A DNA stretch of 64,000 bases from Clitopilus passeckerianus (GCA_944990035.1 CALYLX010000159.1:992001-1056000), one strand, 5' to 3'. Shown: positions 11,858 to 23,822, numbered from the stretch's first letter. The notes: generated by a model from the letters alone, not told the origin. A program made the numbers and translations.

Positions 11858-13164
11858 ATGTTCACCCCTCCGCCTTCGCCGAGACCTCGTCCAACCCTTA
11901 TCACTAGAGATCCAGAGTCTCTGAAGAACCCAGCCGCCCCTTCGCCATGCACACCTACGGCAACATCACCGAACTCTGTCAGGAGCACACCAGATAAGAA
12001 GGTGGCAGCTGTTCGAAGGCTGAGGTGGACAGTGCTCCTTGTTCCACTAGCACTAATAGTGATCACCGCGTCTACTCGGCACATCGCGCATCCCGGGACA
12101 TTCGACATTTTTGCGAACACACCATCGTCATGGCAAAAGCTAGTGTCGGAAGGAACAAGCTGGACACTGCACAAACGACATCCAGATCCCAATCCGCAAG
12201 CATTTCCGGGGACATCGAGCACTAGTGGATCGCCACTACCGACGTCGAGCTCACCAATACCAACGTCGGACTCTAATCAAGCAGTTCCGACTGTCCCGTC
12301 GAGCCCACCAACCCTTCCGACACCCTTCCCTCAACCCTTCGATGGCGACGTCACGCAAAACTTTTCCTCTGTGTCATGCTTCAACTTTTTCGGAAATATG
12401 ACAGGTTCGACTGCCTTTCGGTCATGTCGTCCAATGTCTTTCCTATCGCAGAGCTCTGACCAGTTTTTGGATGTGTGTATTGTTTCTACCTCTGAAACGA
12501 TTGTACCCTAATCGAGGTGGAGGCACAGGCACAGACAAATCTTACCCTTTTGAACGATCTCGTATGGGGAACGTGCAATACCAAGATCGACGCTGGACAG
12601 TGCAAGTCAAACATGGACTGGTTCGCAGGAGCGCTTAAGGATGCCTGTGATGACGACCTGAAAGCTGGCAGCGACATGGTCACTAGCACCCTGACAGGTA
12701 AGGCCTACTCGAACCTTGCATGCTGTTGCAGACGGCTGACATCCTGGGCCTGAACAGCTCTTCAAGCCTACTCCCTAGTCCGAACCACCGGCTGCCTAAC
12801 AGACCCTACCTCCAACACCTATTGCTACATCAACGCCGCCCACAACTCCAACCCCGCAGACCTCTACTTCTACAACCTCCCACTAGGCATCCCATTGCCG
12901 AGCTCTACGGGCAAGCTATCTTTGCTATGCTCCGCTTGCACAAAGAGTGTGATGAACACCTATGCAAGCGCTTTGCAAGACCCGAACCAGAAGGCCCAGC
13001 TCAGCGCGCTGGCTCAGACATACACCGCTGCTGCGAATCTAGCAAATCAACAATGTGGAGCTTCCTTCGCGTCGACATTATCGAGCGGTGCAAGATCATC
13101 AGCAAGGCTCGACGTGACGTGGTGGTTAGGCCTAGTGCTACTTGTTTCTCTCCTTGGGTTTTAA
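11858..13164 (+). CDS. Membrane-anchored secreted protein, DUF7729-like
   Basis: Exons 11858..12472, 12517..12697 and 12758..13164 join exactly in frame (1203 nt) and encode 400 residues. A proline-rich N-terminal tail precedes one membrane segment at about residues 56-72. A Ser/Thr/Pro-rich linker and a cysteine-rich domain follow, with Cys in FSSVSCFNF, VWGTCN, AGQCKSN, KDACDDD, TTGCLTD, NTYCYIN, LLCSACTK and NQQCG. The last 15 residues are hydrophobic, as in GPI-attachment signals. The cysteine pattern resembles the fungal domain family I know as DUF7729; no biochemical role is known for it. An alternative in-frame ATG at 11816 would add 14 residues. The likely location is the plasma membrane or cell wall. 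Confidence 0.75.
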
Positions 13165-14181
13165 TGATGCTTTTTGGACTCCGTGTCTTGTGTTATGAGG
13201 TTGTACGACTATTTATAGACTTTCTGTTACATGGAGACACTTCCGGCTCTCTTGTTCTTTATTTTCTTTTTGTGGTACATATTATTTGGGCTATACGTCG
13301 TGCTTTCAGCTTGTTAACTTTCAATTTAGTGCTTTCTTTCAATGGGACAGCTACCCTTATTGATGTACCTACATTATCTCGTCTTTATATCGCCTGGCCG
13401 CTGCATCCTTTACTTACCCACCATCTATCGAGCCTGGTAGGCTTACCGCTCTCCTATGCTTGATCACTCACATCCGCATCATCCACAAGTATAATTATGC
13501 ATTTCACACATAGCAATATTTTGAACCTTTGCCTGCCTGTCTCAGGCTTGCCATGCCAACTCTGAACGGAGTCGTATTGGTCGGGTCTATGACAGGTAGA
13601 TATAAAACAATATTTTCGTTTTACTTTGCATGCCCGCATAAGCTCTATACAAAGGAGACAACGAGAACGAACGAAGAACGAAGGTGAGAGCAACTAGAAA
13701 TACATATAGTCGACAAGTACAATGAAACGAGGGTGTCATGCAGCTAGAGGAATACATGTCCTTGTTGCAAAGCGGTGCAGGAAAATGCCACGGGAGTTGG
13801 ATATACTGAGAAATGCGAATGAGGGTATCTTTGTGGGCGTCTATGGCCAATAAATAATCTTGCGTGCCGAAAGGTGGGTATGCGGATAGCAGGAATTGGA
13901 GCTGACGACAGTGTAGAAGTGGTGGTAGGAAATCTGATGGGGTGCAGGATTTAAACGAAGAGTTGGGAGAGGCAGCCTCTGAGAATGAAGCCGCGAAGGT
14001 CGGGGACCTACTGCGTCCTGTCAGAGTGGACGTTGTGAATGGTGCGAAGTTCTATCCGCATAGCGATCTGTTGAAGGGAGGTCAGTAATCGTCGCGTTGG
14101 GCAGAGAAATTTGAAACATACAGGACTTGCGACACCACAGTGATGCTAGCCCTCGTCATCATAGGTAAATGAAGGTAACGC
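13165..14181. other. Intergenic region between convergent genes
   Basis: Holds the 3' flanks of the DUF7729-like gene and of the deaminase-like gene. The long plus-strand frame 12720..13463 overlaps the real third exon in another frame and is a shadow. Nothing else recognised. Confidence 0.5.
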
Positions 14182-15660
14182 TCAGAATTCGACGCATTCA
14201 CAAGCGTATTCCTCGACGGCCTGCTTTACGCGCACTCTCAGCCCTCTGAGTACAGACGTAAGTGGGTAAAGCTGAGTCTCGACAGAGCGGGGTAAACGCC
14301 ATGGTCCATGTGTGCGTCCATCTGTGTGCGGTATTTTGTAGGCTTGCTTTGAAACGTGGATAAACTTCCTGAAGTATAGATGACAGAGATAGCATGGAGG
14401 GCAGCTGAGGCCGATCGCGCCCTTCACGATTTTGAGTCCTTTATCTTCAAGGTAGTGCGCCATAACAAACTCCGCATGAACTCTGGGAGAAGGATCAATG
14501 GCTGCGCCCCGGCGCCATAGTTTGAGGACGTCCTCGCAGTTCGGGATTTCTTGAAGCGTTTCCTCGTCAACGTCCCAGAGTTCAAGGCCAGGGAGAGCGA
14601 GGATTTCTTGGATGGCCGCTGAAGGAGAGCTGCGCCAGACCAGAGAGGTAGAACGAAGAGGCTCAAGCTCGACCCATCGGGTGATAATGCCGCCGTCGCC
14701 ATTGATGAATTCCGAGAGTCCAAGGGGGCCAAGTGATCTCCGGATAAACCGTAGACCGACTTTCACGAATCGTGTGACGCCGTAAGAGTACATGTATACT
14801 GCGTGGACCCGTCTAATGAATCCAATGACAAACTTATCTGGAATAGGGTATGTCAGGATACCGTTGTATCAAGGTAGAAGGTGACACGTACTGTCGTCTG
14901 GGTCCATCTTATGAATCGGTCGACTATCGGGGGTGACCATGTCCAGATAGAACGTTGAGGAGAGTAGCAGGGCACATGCTTTACCGATCGTCTGCATGTA
15001 ATCGAGTCTTTCCTCTAGTGGAGAGCTTTTGTTGATGTGTGGCGCATGGTCTCTGAAGATGAGCAGGGAAGCGATACCGAGAAGCTGGGGCTTGTCCAGG
15101 TGATTATAGAACGTAGGACAGTTATCATCTCTATGGGAAGTGTATTTGAGCCACTTGTCGATCAGCGAATGCAGTTCTCGGTAGCTCGCCGCCCCGTCGC
15201 ATCCATCGAGGAGTCCGACAGCTCGTAGCTTCTTGTCGAAGGCGGGGAAAAGATGTTCGGCGAGCATCACATTTAGAGTGTCTTGCGCATCTTCCACGTC
15301 CATGTTATGACGGAAGATTCCTCTTAATGTGGAAAGGAACGTATCTTCGAGCTCGCGTTGGCGACTGGTGGCTGGTAGACCGTCGTCATTAGCCAGGTTC
15401 AGAACCACGGTTCCCTGGCTAGTGTGCATTGAGACGGCGAGGCTGTGGTGGGAAAGCTCTGGAGAAAGGCAAAGAGCGATCCAGTTTAGAATGACGAGAA
15501 ATCGTCGGTCTTCCCAGAAGGTGAGGTCTTGCGGTACAGCTCGGTCGATTCCGAGGTTTTCGACTATGCGGATACTTGCGAGAATGTCATGCTGTACGGC
15601 ATCGTGAAAAGTCGTCTCGGGGGCGTTGATAGTCCCATCGGATGAGGGACTGGTCTTCAT
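14182..15660 (-). CDS. Probable OTT_1508-type nucleic-acid/nucleotide deaminase
   Basis: Exons 14892..15660 and 14182..14837 join in frame (1425 nt, 474 residues) across a 54-nt intron. The N-terminal 260 residues are helical and unassigned. The C-terminal part has HAEF at about 377-380, followed 25 residues later by CPPCYLC (PCxxC at about 404-408). An H-A-E / PCxxC pair is the zinc-binding and proton-shuttling signature of the cytidine-deaminase superfamily: His and two Cys bind zinc, Glu is catalytic. Among fungi this arrangement with a long N-terminal region fits the OTT_1508-like deaminase family expanded in basidiomycetes. The natural substrate (free nucleoside, RNA or DNA) is unknown for fungal members. 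The motif is seen directly; the family name is inference. Confidence 0.65.
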
Positions 15661-16825
15661 GAGAGCTTCATCTACACGGGGAGAGACGCAAAGGCTTATA
15701 GGGGAGAAGGCATAGCTGTTGAGCCTCAGCTTCCTTTAAAACGGGGCATTTTAGGCGCTCGGATAAGTCTGGCTTTTCTTAATTCGTCACATCGCGGAGA
15801 CCTTAGCGACCTTCCTATTCGGCAAGTAAATTGAGATTCACCAGGCACGCAATTAGCGAGTCGGAGTCCTGGATTCGAAGACGTATATGTGCCGTGTGCC
15901 GACGGAGAGTCTGGTGCTTAGCCTCATTTGGAAAAAACCAGCATCATGGACTTGAAAACCTCATAGCCTCTCGAGGTATCCATTCTGATCATTTGAACGC
16001 GGTGCGTCGTTAATCTGTGAGGGAATCATCCCGATCTGGGAGAGTCCCATGAAGCTCACGGGGAAATAGCCGTAGGTCGTTGATCGATAGATCACATCCG
16101 ATGCCTTGATCCTAACAGGAATACAAGGAAGCCCCATGTTTCGACCTGATTGAGGAAACATGCAAGTTCTTTGTAAAACACGAAACGTCTTCATCTATAG
16201 GATGTCCTCTTCGCTGCATGTGTAGCACAGCCTGCTAATTAAAGAAGAGAAAGTGTGAATGGAAAGGGAAAGGGAAAGTTATTCAGCTCCATATAGCAAG
16301 ATGAAAAGCAGTTCGCTGGCTAGGCGCTTATGTACCTACTCTCGGGAATACCTATGGATCTGCAACCATTCGCATGTATTTAGCTCGCTCCGTGGTTGTC
16401 GTGGACCGTCACCACTCTGGGAATAAACCGTGCTTTTATCATTTTCCTTTTTTTGTCCCTCAATTGGCCCTTTGTACAAGATTTCTTGGTGAGATTGCCA
16501 CCCAACAAATTCACCCCGCATCAACTGAGAAACTCCGAGACCGCATTACGATACATCACCACCTATCACCACGCTCTCATGGCTAGTCCACTAATTGACT
16601 TAACCCTGGAGATCGCATTTGTTCCCGGCCGCCGGCCCCGTCGAGCTTGGTATGTAGTTGCGCTGCCCACAACCGTTCTCTTATTTTGCAAGCGGCCCCC
16701 ACTGGAAAGGATGAGAGAGTGGCCTCCAGCACAAGAAACGGCAGCGATAGTGCCCTGAAAATGTCCACCTTAGAGCTTTGCATCGTAGAGATCCCAAGCT
16801 GACATCACCGTCCAGGTCATCAGAT
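15661..16825. other. Intergenic region
   Basis: Promoter side of the deaminase-like gene. A small GGAAAG-type tandem (three to four units) sits around 16260..16280. Frames at 15961..16194 (minus) and 16396..16758 (plus) have no recognised motifs. Confidence 0.4.
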
Positions 16826-17550
16826 TCAGAGTGATCCGGATTCGAAGTCCCTGAGCCAGATGCGAAATGCTAACCGAGATAGGCCATTCACAGAAATGTG
16901 TTCGTCGAATGACCTGTCTCTGAGTAGCAGATCGGACTCATTTCTGGAGATATTATCTCCTGTAAACGCTTCCGCTTCCCAGAATAAGTACAAGGACTTC
17001 ACCAAATCCTTGCGCTCCATGCAACCAGGAGTCACTGCTACAGGGACCTGCCAGACTACCGCGCTCTTGTCTTTCAATTTGCGGAAATGACTTTGGCAAC
17101 CACGACAGCCTCTCGTAATACGGGTCTTACGACAGGATCATGATGTGATATGTGTGAAAAAACATCATTCCAACTAGGATTGAACCAATAGACATCCAAG
17201 CTGGAAGGTAGAGCTTCGACATAGAAGGTCTTGGGGCCATGTGGTCGCTTAAGCGCTGGCTCGACATATGATCGGTACGTCAATACACATAGCCCTGGGC
17301 GGGGACTCGAGGTGAGGATTGCTTAAAAAGGGCAAAAGTCGTTGCAAGGATCGGCTTTGTCGTCAATGGAGTCGGCGCTCAGATCCTGCCGTGGCGCATC
17401 CAATCGCCTCGAAGCCAAGTGAGAAAGATCATTGATGAACAAGGAAAACATCAGACAATTCCACACTCCCTCAAGAGAAGAACAATAGCCAAAGTTCTGA
17501 GACGGTCCATCTATCAGTAGTGGATCAATCTCGTGCATCTCGTGAGGCAT
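16826..17550 (-). pseudogene. Decayed gene of unrecognised family
   Basis: Three adjoining minus-strand frames (17323..17550, 17074..17283, 16826..17077) read like pieces of one protein, with normal-looking composition (HHDPVVRPVLREAVVVAKV, then KDKSAVVWQVPVAVTPG, then LVKSLYLFWEAEAFTGDN). The second and third pieces run into one another at about 17,080 but in different frames, with a TGA at the junction and no good intron between them. This looks like a frameshifted remnant. I do not recognise the family. Confidence 0.35.
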
Positions 17551-18859
17551 CAGGCCTCAACCGCGATACCCTGTCAATCCCATGTCAATAGCGTCAAAAG
17601 TGTATCAAGACAGTCGGTCTGGAAGAGGCTCCATGATTGCCCGATGACTTCGACCCGACGCCTACACTTCCTGAGCGCTTGACCGGGAAATGTTCATGAT
17701 CATAACTTCCCACGTGTAGCACGGTAGAGGTACAACACCTAGTATGCCATGTTCCTTTGATTCTGTTGCGAAATTCCGATTCAACAACGGGTGGTCACAG
17801 TACACAGCAAGTTCTTGCGCGATGCAGCTCGAGTCCTCCCAGTGACTCATGCACGACTACGGCTATTCTTTCTCACGGTTTGTTTCTTCCGTTCCGCGAA
17901 GCCGTTATGGAGTTAATATCTATAATCGGCAGAGCCAGTTTACATTGACAGTTCATATCGGTCACTTAATTCAAATATTAGGAAACCGATGAACCGCTCG
18001 GTGTCAGTTGAAGGCCGATATCGCAGTTTCCTGAAGTTGCTTGATTGCAGTTGTGATAGAACAGCAAATTGACTGAAAGTGGTATAACTGGTGGTGAAGA
18101 AACACGATGCAGCGACGACGAGGGAGGTTCAGCTATGGCCAGATTCGTGATTGTGTTTGTCGTTCAGGCTACCCTGACCAAGTGGGGCCGTTAGCTCGTT
18201 GAGCACCTCATGCTCCCAGTAAACCAGATCTGTGTACAGGCCGCCGCCAGAGCAGAATCCTGAACCAACACCGGGCTTGAAAGTAGCCTCAATGAAATTG
18301 AATCAACCAACGTATTGGTACACATACCTACGGCAAGTGTGAATTGGAAATTATTGACAGGAATTAGTAGGGGTAAGGAAAAACAATAGCATGTCAGTCC
18401 AACGCGTGTTCGACGAATGTATGGGAACCCACCTAATAGGCCCGAGGAGCCTCTTAGCATTTGAGGAGCGGTGTACGCATTTGCCATGTCTATTTTGCCG
18501 GCGGTCGGTCGGTTGGAACAAGTGGATAAGGTGCGATACCGCATGAGAAGACAATAGACGCGGGAATCAGAGTATCGCCTGTTGGGTACCTCTCGTCTGC
18601 CTAGAGAGACGAGTAAATATCATGGCACTTCCTCGGAGTCTCCATCTCGTCGGTGTTCCGACTTGGAGGTGTCGGTCGAATGTGAATTCCTACTCGCTGA
18701 CACAAGGTAAATCCAAGATCTAACCCTCGGCTGCTCACTGACCTAATGGAACAAAATGCTATCAGCGACACGGTCAAATTATCACATGGAACGCAGGCAA
18801 TGCCAGTTGCCTCCAGATGAGTGACAGCCGACTCCATTGGAACTTGATATGCACTTGGT
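17551..18859. other. Unassigned region with short spliced-looking frames
   Basis: On the minus strand between about 18,130 and 18,600 several short frames could be exons of a small protein (for example one ending in a Gly/Cys-rich FCSGGGLYTDLVYWEHE stretch). A complete in-frame model could not be built and no family is recognised. The rest shows nothing. Confidence 0.3.
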
Positions 18860-19461
18860 TTAGTAATTCAGTATCCAGTCTTCGTCGATAATACCCGCCC
18901 ATATCTGGTCTTACCTCTCCATCAATCCAAACGGACTTTCGTACTTTGGTTTCTTCCACGAATCCACTGTTTTGGGAAAAAATGAAGGACAATTGTGGAA
19001 AACGGAGAATCTCTGCCTGACATCCTCCTGTACATTCCGATCGCGCGTTCATTCCCACCGAGCACACCGAGGCTAATTCGATGGATGCCGAGGTTGTGAA
19101 AGCCACAATCCACCATAAACCAGGTGGCTTCACTTCCATACCCCTCACTCCGGAATGGGGGACCAGTCGACCAATGCCAATGCCAAACATGGAATCTCGA
19201 TGTTTCGATCGCATGGTCGATAAAATGGCGAAACCCACGAAGGTGCCCCGTCGAACTCCTCAATGGTGCAGAACAGAACAGAAGAGCTTGCCGAATCGCT
19301 TTCACATAGATGTCTTTGAAATTGTCTTCCATTGACGGCATCAAGTAGAAACCGCGCCCAAGAAGGTACGTAGCGATTCCAGTATCATTGAAAGGACCAG
19401 GGATAGGCTCCAAGCCCTCGGGTTTGTAGGCGCGAAACTGCAAATGCCTTATAGTAAGCAC
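18860..19461 (-). pseudogene. GNAT-family N-acetyltransferase pseudogene
   Basis: The reading frame starts at 19461 and carries recognisable pieces of a GNAT enzyme in different frames: MEDNFKDIYVKAIRQALLFC, then FVGFAILST in a second frame, then EGYGSEATWFMVDCGFHN and HRISLGVLGGNERAIGMY back in the first frame. A short intact intron follows, then GFVEETKVRKSVWIDGE, and finally GIIDEDWILNY with stop in yet another frame. At least three frame changes are needed, so this is decayed. It is clearly related to the intact GNAT at 57898..58494: the same NFKD, GYG.E and RKSVW blocks and the same final intron position. Confidence 0.7.
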
Positions 19462-20156
19462 GATAGTCAGGAGAGTGGGTGCAGCGACATCATCAAAACT
19501 GTGTTGGTGACGGTCGGCTGATCCGACGTGGGGAACGTTCTAATTTGCATTTTGTTCAGTTTTTGGTCAGGTGAGACAGGTCGAGGAAAGAGAAAAAATC
19601 TTTTGAGATTCCTTGATTTCTTCCTGTGGTGTTTCGACCTGGCTTATGGCTGGCTAAACCTTCAAAGAAATTGTTTGTGACACAATCCACAAATCAGACT
19701 TCTGTGTTGACCTTTGTTTTAACTATCGCTTGTAGACGGCATGAACGGCACCCTTTTGCCGAGCATCGCCGAGTATCAGTGGCTTTCATCCAGGCGAAGA
19801 TGTAGCTTTTTTTGTTGAAACCTTCCAGGCTGCGGTCAATATGCTTTAATTTCTCGCGTTTTTGGCCGAATGTCTCTCTCGATGGATTCAAAAATATTCA
19901 ATGTTGGACACCTATATATGGATCGGCCAAGTCGGATATCGATGTCATGACGATGTCAGACCATCTGGACAATGGTGGCCTGCACATTACCCAGCTTTCT
20001 TTCGAACGACCACGTCCTCTGGAAGGACACGCCTTAGAACTTAGTCTTATCCTCAACTAATTCTCGTAACTGCGTCCCATCATTGTTTCTGGACTGCAAT
20101 ACACTAGAGATTTTCTATTTCTGTACAACGCCACCTCAGGAATTTGGTTCTAAGAA
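19462..20156. other. Intergenic region
   Basis: Divergent promoter region between the GNAT pseudogene and the DUF1769 gene. No motif beyond short AT-rich stretches was recognised. Confidence 0.5.
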
Positions 20157-21350
20157 ATGGCTCCTCACCTTCGCATCCTCGCTGGACCGTCAAAGTCTTC
20201 CTCTCAGGAAACAGATTCATCATTGGAAGATATCACCCATCTTGTCAACACAGCGGGATCCTTTCCTATTCGCTCAGACTATTTTGAAGGCGAAATCGCC
20301 GTCAACATCAAAGGACTACTTAAGGATGAGGATGACGGGGAAGGTGCCGAGGACAGTCGATACTTTGAGCGGGATGATAGGAAAGATGTAACCTGGAGCT
20401 TGCAAGTGCGAGGTTAGTGTTGGCTACGCGTACTCCTTCATTGACTCACAAGGTCACTGCCGCAGGCAGGTTTCTTCAGCCCACTTCTTCAGATGAGATC
20501 TTGTTTGGCAACACCTTTGACCGCCCACTTTGGCTACCATGGGGCTCTGGAGCCGTTTTCAAATTCATGCAGTAAGTTGCCGCGCACACGTTCAATCATC
20601 GCCGTCTCAAAACGTCCATCAGATATGTAGACCCAACGCTTGAACACGACCTTGGTTCGCAAACAAAGCCATGGGCACTATCTCCACTCATTTCTACTAT
20701 GCCACATCTTGAGCATATCCGTGTTTATGGGGCCAATACCGGTACTAGTCCGTCGAGCTTTTCAGACAGGCTTGGACTCCCGTCCTTCCCGCCAACATCT
20801 TCCATTGGGGATGACACATCTCAACTGCACCAGGCCAATGCCGGCTCGAGAATTCCTAGTTCAGGAGAAGACTCGGACACGAGTTCCATTGCTAGTGGTA
20901 ATAGCACGAACAGTAAATCGTCCCTCAAGGACGCGATTAGGAACCGGCTGAAGAAGCGATCCCGCACAGCGAGCCCTGAGCAATTCACGTTTGCAAATGC
21001 TGGAGAACGGAGGACTTATTTCAGTGATAAGGCTCACCGACAAGCGATCTGGTTTGGACCGGAGGTATGAAACTCTCTTAGCGTTCCTTGATTATATTTC
21101 TGAGAGCTTTTGCCCTTAGGACGTCGTCTCTGCAGACTTCTGCTACGGCTTCCTCGAATTTAGCCCTTCGCTAGCTCTGAGGATCCCTGGCGGGCTCTCT
21201 TTTGACCTAATGAAGTACTGGGACGGCCAACCTTTCCGGTTTGTCTGCTGCGAACGCAAGAAGGACGGCGCGTCTGGCGATCAGCCTTGGGGAAGGATTT
21301 TCTGGAGTGTCGTGATCGAATTGAGGGACCAGGCTGAGGTTACGAAGTAG
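20157..21350 (+). CDS. DUF1769 (Duc1-like) domain protein
   Basis: Four exons, 20157..20412, 20466..20571, 20623..21064 and 21120..21350, give 1035 nt and 344 residues. The N-terminal domain carries EILFGNTFDRPLWLPWGSG and VDPTLEHDL, and the C-terminal exon carries FCYGFLEFSPSLALRIPGG and MKYWDGQPFRFVC. These are the hallmark blocks of the fungal DUF1769 domain. A Ser/Thr-rich, low-complexity insert of about 110 residues separates the halves. The fission-yeast member Duc1 has been linked to phosphoinositide binding at the plasma membrane; whether that applies here is inference. Intact and ordinary. Confidence 0.85.
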
Positions 21351-21422
21351 AGACGCGAAGAGCGGGAGGGTATTATGTTTCATCTCTTCTCGGTCATGGA
21401 CAATGGACATTTCAATGATACT

Positions 21423-22085
21423 CTAAATTACATTACTCCCGGTCGCATACAACTGTGCATTGCGACCTATAATCAAGTCATCACTACTGCTGAGGAATCT
21501 TATTTGGAGTAAGGACATTCCGGTCGCGCCGTTGACTATGCCTGTCACGTTCATGGCAAGACCTTCAGACGACAGAGGCAGGGTGAGGCCAAACGAGCAC
21601 AGAAAGTTAAATGATGCTCCGAGCCTCAAGAGATAACCACACTGATATATAAGATCCCTCTCGATCGTTGGTAGGAATAAGCTTCCAGACAACTGGAAAG
21701 TTAGAGACGACGACGGGAGAGGTAACCCCGCCACAATAGTTTGCGAGGGTAAAATAGCCTCCCGTACTGGCATTCTTGAACATCCACCCATCGCCTACCA
21801 TCAAGGAGACCCACTGTTCCATATGGCTCAGTGATTGCGAGTTCATAATATTTTTATGCACCAGATATACCTTTTGGCTACCCAACCCCCATTTGTTCTC
21901 TCATGCCGAAACTGTGAAGTGAATCTTCGTTGACCCATTGTTCAGAAGAGATTGACTGCTAGCGTACCTGTTCGATTCTTGGTAGTTGAGAGCTTCACTA
22001 AGTTAGTTGTCCCCATGCTAAGGATACCATAGGCTTGACCATTAACGAGGAGTACGGGTGGGTTATTGGAAGGGGCGATATTCAT
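21423..22085 (-). CDS. Divergent ricin-B-like lectin (array copy A)
   Basis: First copy (in coordinate order) of the lectin cluster. The N-terminal exon has VLLVNGQAYGIL, matching the start of the other copies. A later exon has QWVSLMVGDGWMFKN and NYCGG, followed by SNFPVVWK, and the final exon starts LTLPLSSEGLA. In exon 2 the splice site matching the other copies gives an immediate TGA; the alternative acceptor ATGAG about 14 nt further in restores an open frame. The C-terminus lacks the closing VWKFVTS of copies B and D and runs on into unrelated sequence to a TAG. It may be a diverged functional lectin or a pseudogene. Ricin-B-type beta-trefoils bind sugars; fungal ones are cytosolic or secreted defence or storage lectins. 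Confidence 0.5.
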
Positions 22086-22621
22086 GGCTCGGGATTTGTG
22101 ATCTGGACACAAGTTCATACGAGCGTCGGTTTATTTACTGAGCCCGCCGTGTCAAGTAAGGCCACCACCAAATGGATATTGAGGTGAGGCAGATCGACCT
22201 TTTCCGAGAGGCGTAGGCATTTGCATGCGTTCCTGGAAAACATGCAAGTTGGCCGCCAATACTCAGGTCCAACTGGTGATGGTTAGAGGTTGAGAGCATG
22301 TATCTCCCTTCCAGGCATCCAATAGTTCGCAAATTGCTGAATGCGATCGAATCCTGAATAGTAATCCAGCGGATAGAAGAGGGTTCAAGGCTAAGCTGAT
22401 TGTCCTGGGTTCATTCCCCACTCAGTGAAAGCCTCCTCACGATTATCACATTAGAATACGAGTCTGTGCGAGAAAAGGAACAGGAGGGCTGAGAGTTCAA
22501 TAGACAAATGATATCTTTTTTCGCGGGCGGTGTTTATACAATCTCGTATGGTTTGAAAAGACCTCCCTGGGGCGTTTAAGAACTAGACGGTTCTTCCGCC
22601 TAGGTTCGAAGCTTCCGCTAT
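22086..22621. other. Spacer between lectin copies A and B
   Basis: Upstream flank of copy A and downstream flank of copy B. A 65-codon minus-strand frame is not supported. No further lectin-like block was recognised. Confidence 0.45.
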
Positions 22622-23249
22622 TCAGGAAGTGACAAACTTCCAAACTTGATTGGCGTTACCGTGGGGTTTATGGATGATGATATTCGTGCCATCCTTGATA
22701 TTGGCGCCCGCCAAGTCTAAGGCGAGCCCGTCAGTGGACAAGGGAAGGGTGAGGCTGCATAAACACAAGAACAATGTCAGTGACAATTCATCACGAAGAT
22801 CGAGGTTGATGGAGATCATTGGGGTACTTACATATACGCCCCACTAGAATTAGCCGAAAGGGAAACCTTCCACACGACTGGAAAGTTAGATACAACGACC
22901 CGGGACAGAGGACCTCCGCAGTAATTTGTGAGGGAGAGGTAGCCTCCAGTACGGCCATTCTTAAAGATCCATCCATCACCCGCCGTTAAGGCGACCCACT
23001 AGAAAGAAAGTGATTAGATTTCGATCGACGGTGTGTGCAGAAAGAAAGGAAAGAACCTTTTGGTTACTGTATCCACCATTGTTCTGCCACCCTTGAACTG
23101 GTTGATGAAAAAACAATCAGTCGCACTGTCCACTGAGACAATGATCATGCCAAGTACACACCCGTCTGGTTATCAGCATCAGAGAGATCTAGGTATGTAC
23201 TGGTAGCAGTGTTGATAATACTGTAAGCCTGGCCTTGAACGAGAGGCAT
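22622..23249 (-). CDS. Ricin-B-like lectin (array copy B)
   Basis: Four exons read in frame from ATG at 23249 to TGA at 22622. The blocks are VQGQAYSIINTATSTYLDLS, a small exon WQNNGGYSNQK, then WVALTAGDGWIFKNG with YLSLTNYCGG and SNFPVVWKVS, and finally LTLPLSTDGLALDLAG and NQVWKFVTS. The small second exon carries the QNN..Y.NQ.W sugar-site pattern of beta-trefoil (QxW) lectins. There is no signal peptide, so it is probably cytosolic. The protein is one trefoil domain of roughly 150 residues. It appears intact and is closely similar to copy D. Confidence 0.78.
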
Positions 23250-23251
23250 CT

Positions 23252-23642
23252 TAAGCAAAAAGACGAGCAAGTATAAAGCTGGAGAGCTGTGAGAGTAGCC
23301 ACCAAAGTGAACTGGGAGTCAGAACCAGAGACGAAAGGGCTTTTATCTCTCAGAGAAACACTAGTGCCCAGACTCAACATGACAGATAAACTGCTAAGAG
23401 AAAGTATATCAGTTTCACCTAGACAGTCTGAATGTTTGCTGGAGGCACCTTCTCCGGCTCTTGAGAGGTTACATGCTAGTTGCGAGCAAGGTGCCATAAT
23501 AAGGGCACCCCATGATACATTCGACAGAAGCATTGATAGTTTGTGAACACGAGGTTTCGCGGTATCTCCAAATATCCTGAGAGTTTAATCAGGTCGGACC
23601 TTGCTTTCCCCCGAAGTGTATTTCTGATCATTTCACCCATCA
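23252..23642 (-). repeat. Duplicated lectin promoter segment (copy 1)
   Basis: Upstream flank of lectin B. Beginning with the sequence around AAGCAAAAAGACGAGCAAG, it matches 24221..24656 closely over most of its length (shared blocks include GAGAGTAGCCACCAAA and GGGAGTCAGAACCAGAGA, as well as the distal GAGGTTT region). The two segments are direct repeats about 970 bp apart and carry the transcription-start side of their lectin copies. Confidence 0.75.
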
Positions 23643-23822
23643 ATACGAGTGCACAAGGCGGTCAGGCGGCCATTGATAATCCGTTGTCCAGGTAAACTTA
23701 GTGGAATACCGGTCAGGGCGTGTGTAGAGGTCCACCTGGTTATTCTTTCTAGTGTTGAGGATATTGTAGGCCTGACCGTTAACGAGGAGCACGGGTGAGT
23801 CATGCAGATGTGTGAAAGCCGT
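23643..23822 (-). pseudogene. N-terminal fragment of a ricin-B-like lectin
   Basis: A minus-strand stretch reading VLLVNGQAYNILN followed by about 25 codons and a stop. It matches the N-terminal exon of copy A, but no further exons follow: the sequence runs straight into the promoter segment of copy B. It is a truncated duplicate. Confidence 0.6.

Noticed and set aside
12720..13463. 247-codon plus-strand open frame
   Set aside because: It overlaps the third exon of the DUF7729-like gene in another frame; the exon frame has the conserved cysteines and joins the splice sites exactly.
16259..16281. GGGAAA-type short tandem, considered as a telomere-like tract
   Set aside because: Only three to four units and not the fungal TTAGGG repeat; simple low-complexity sequence.
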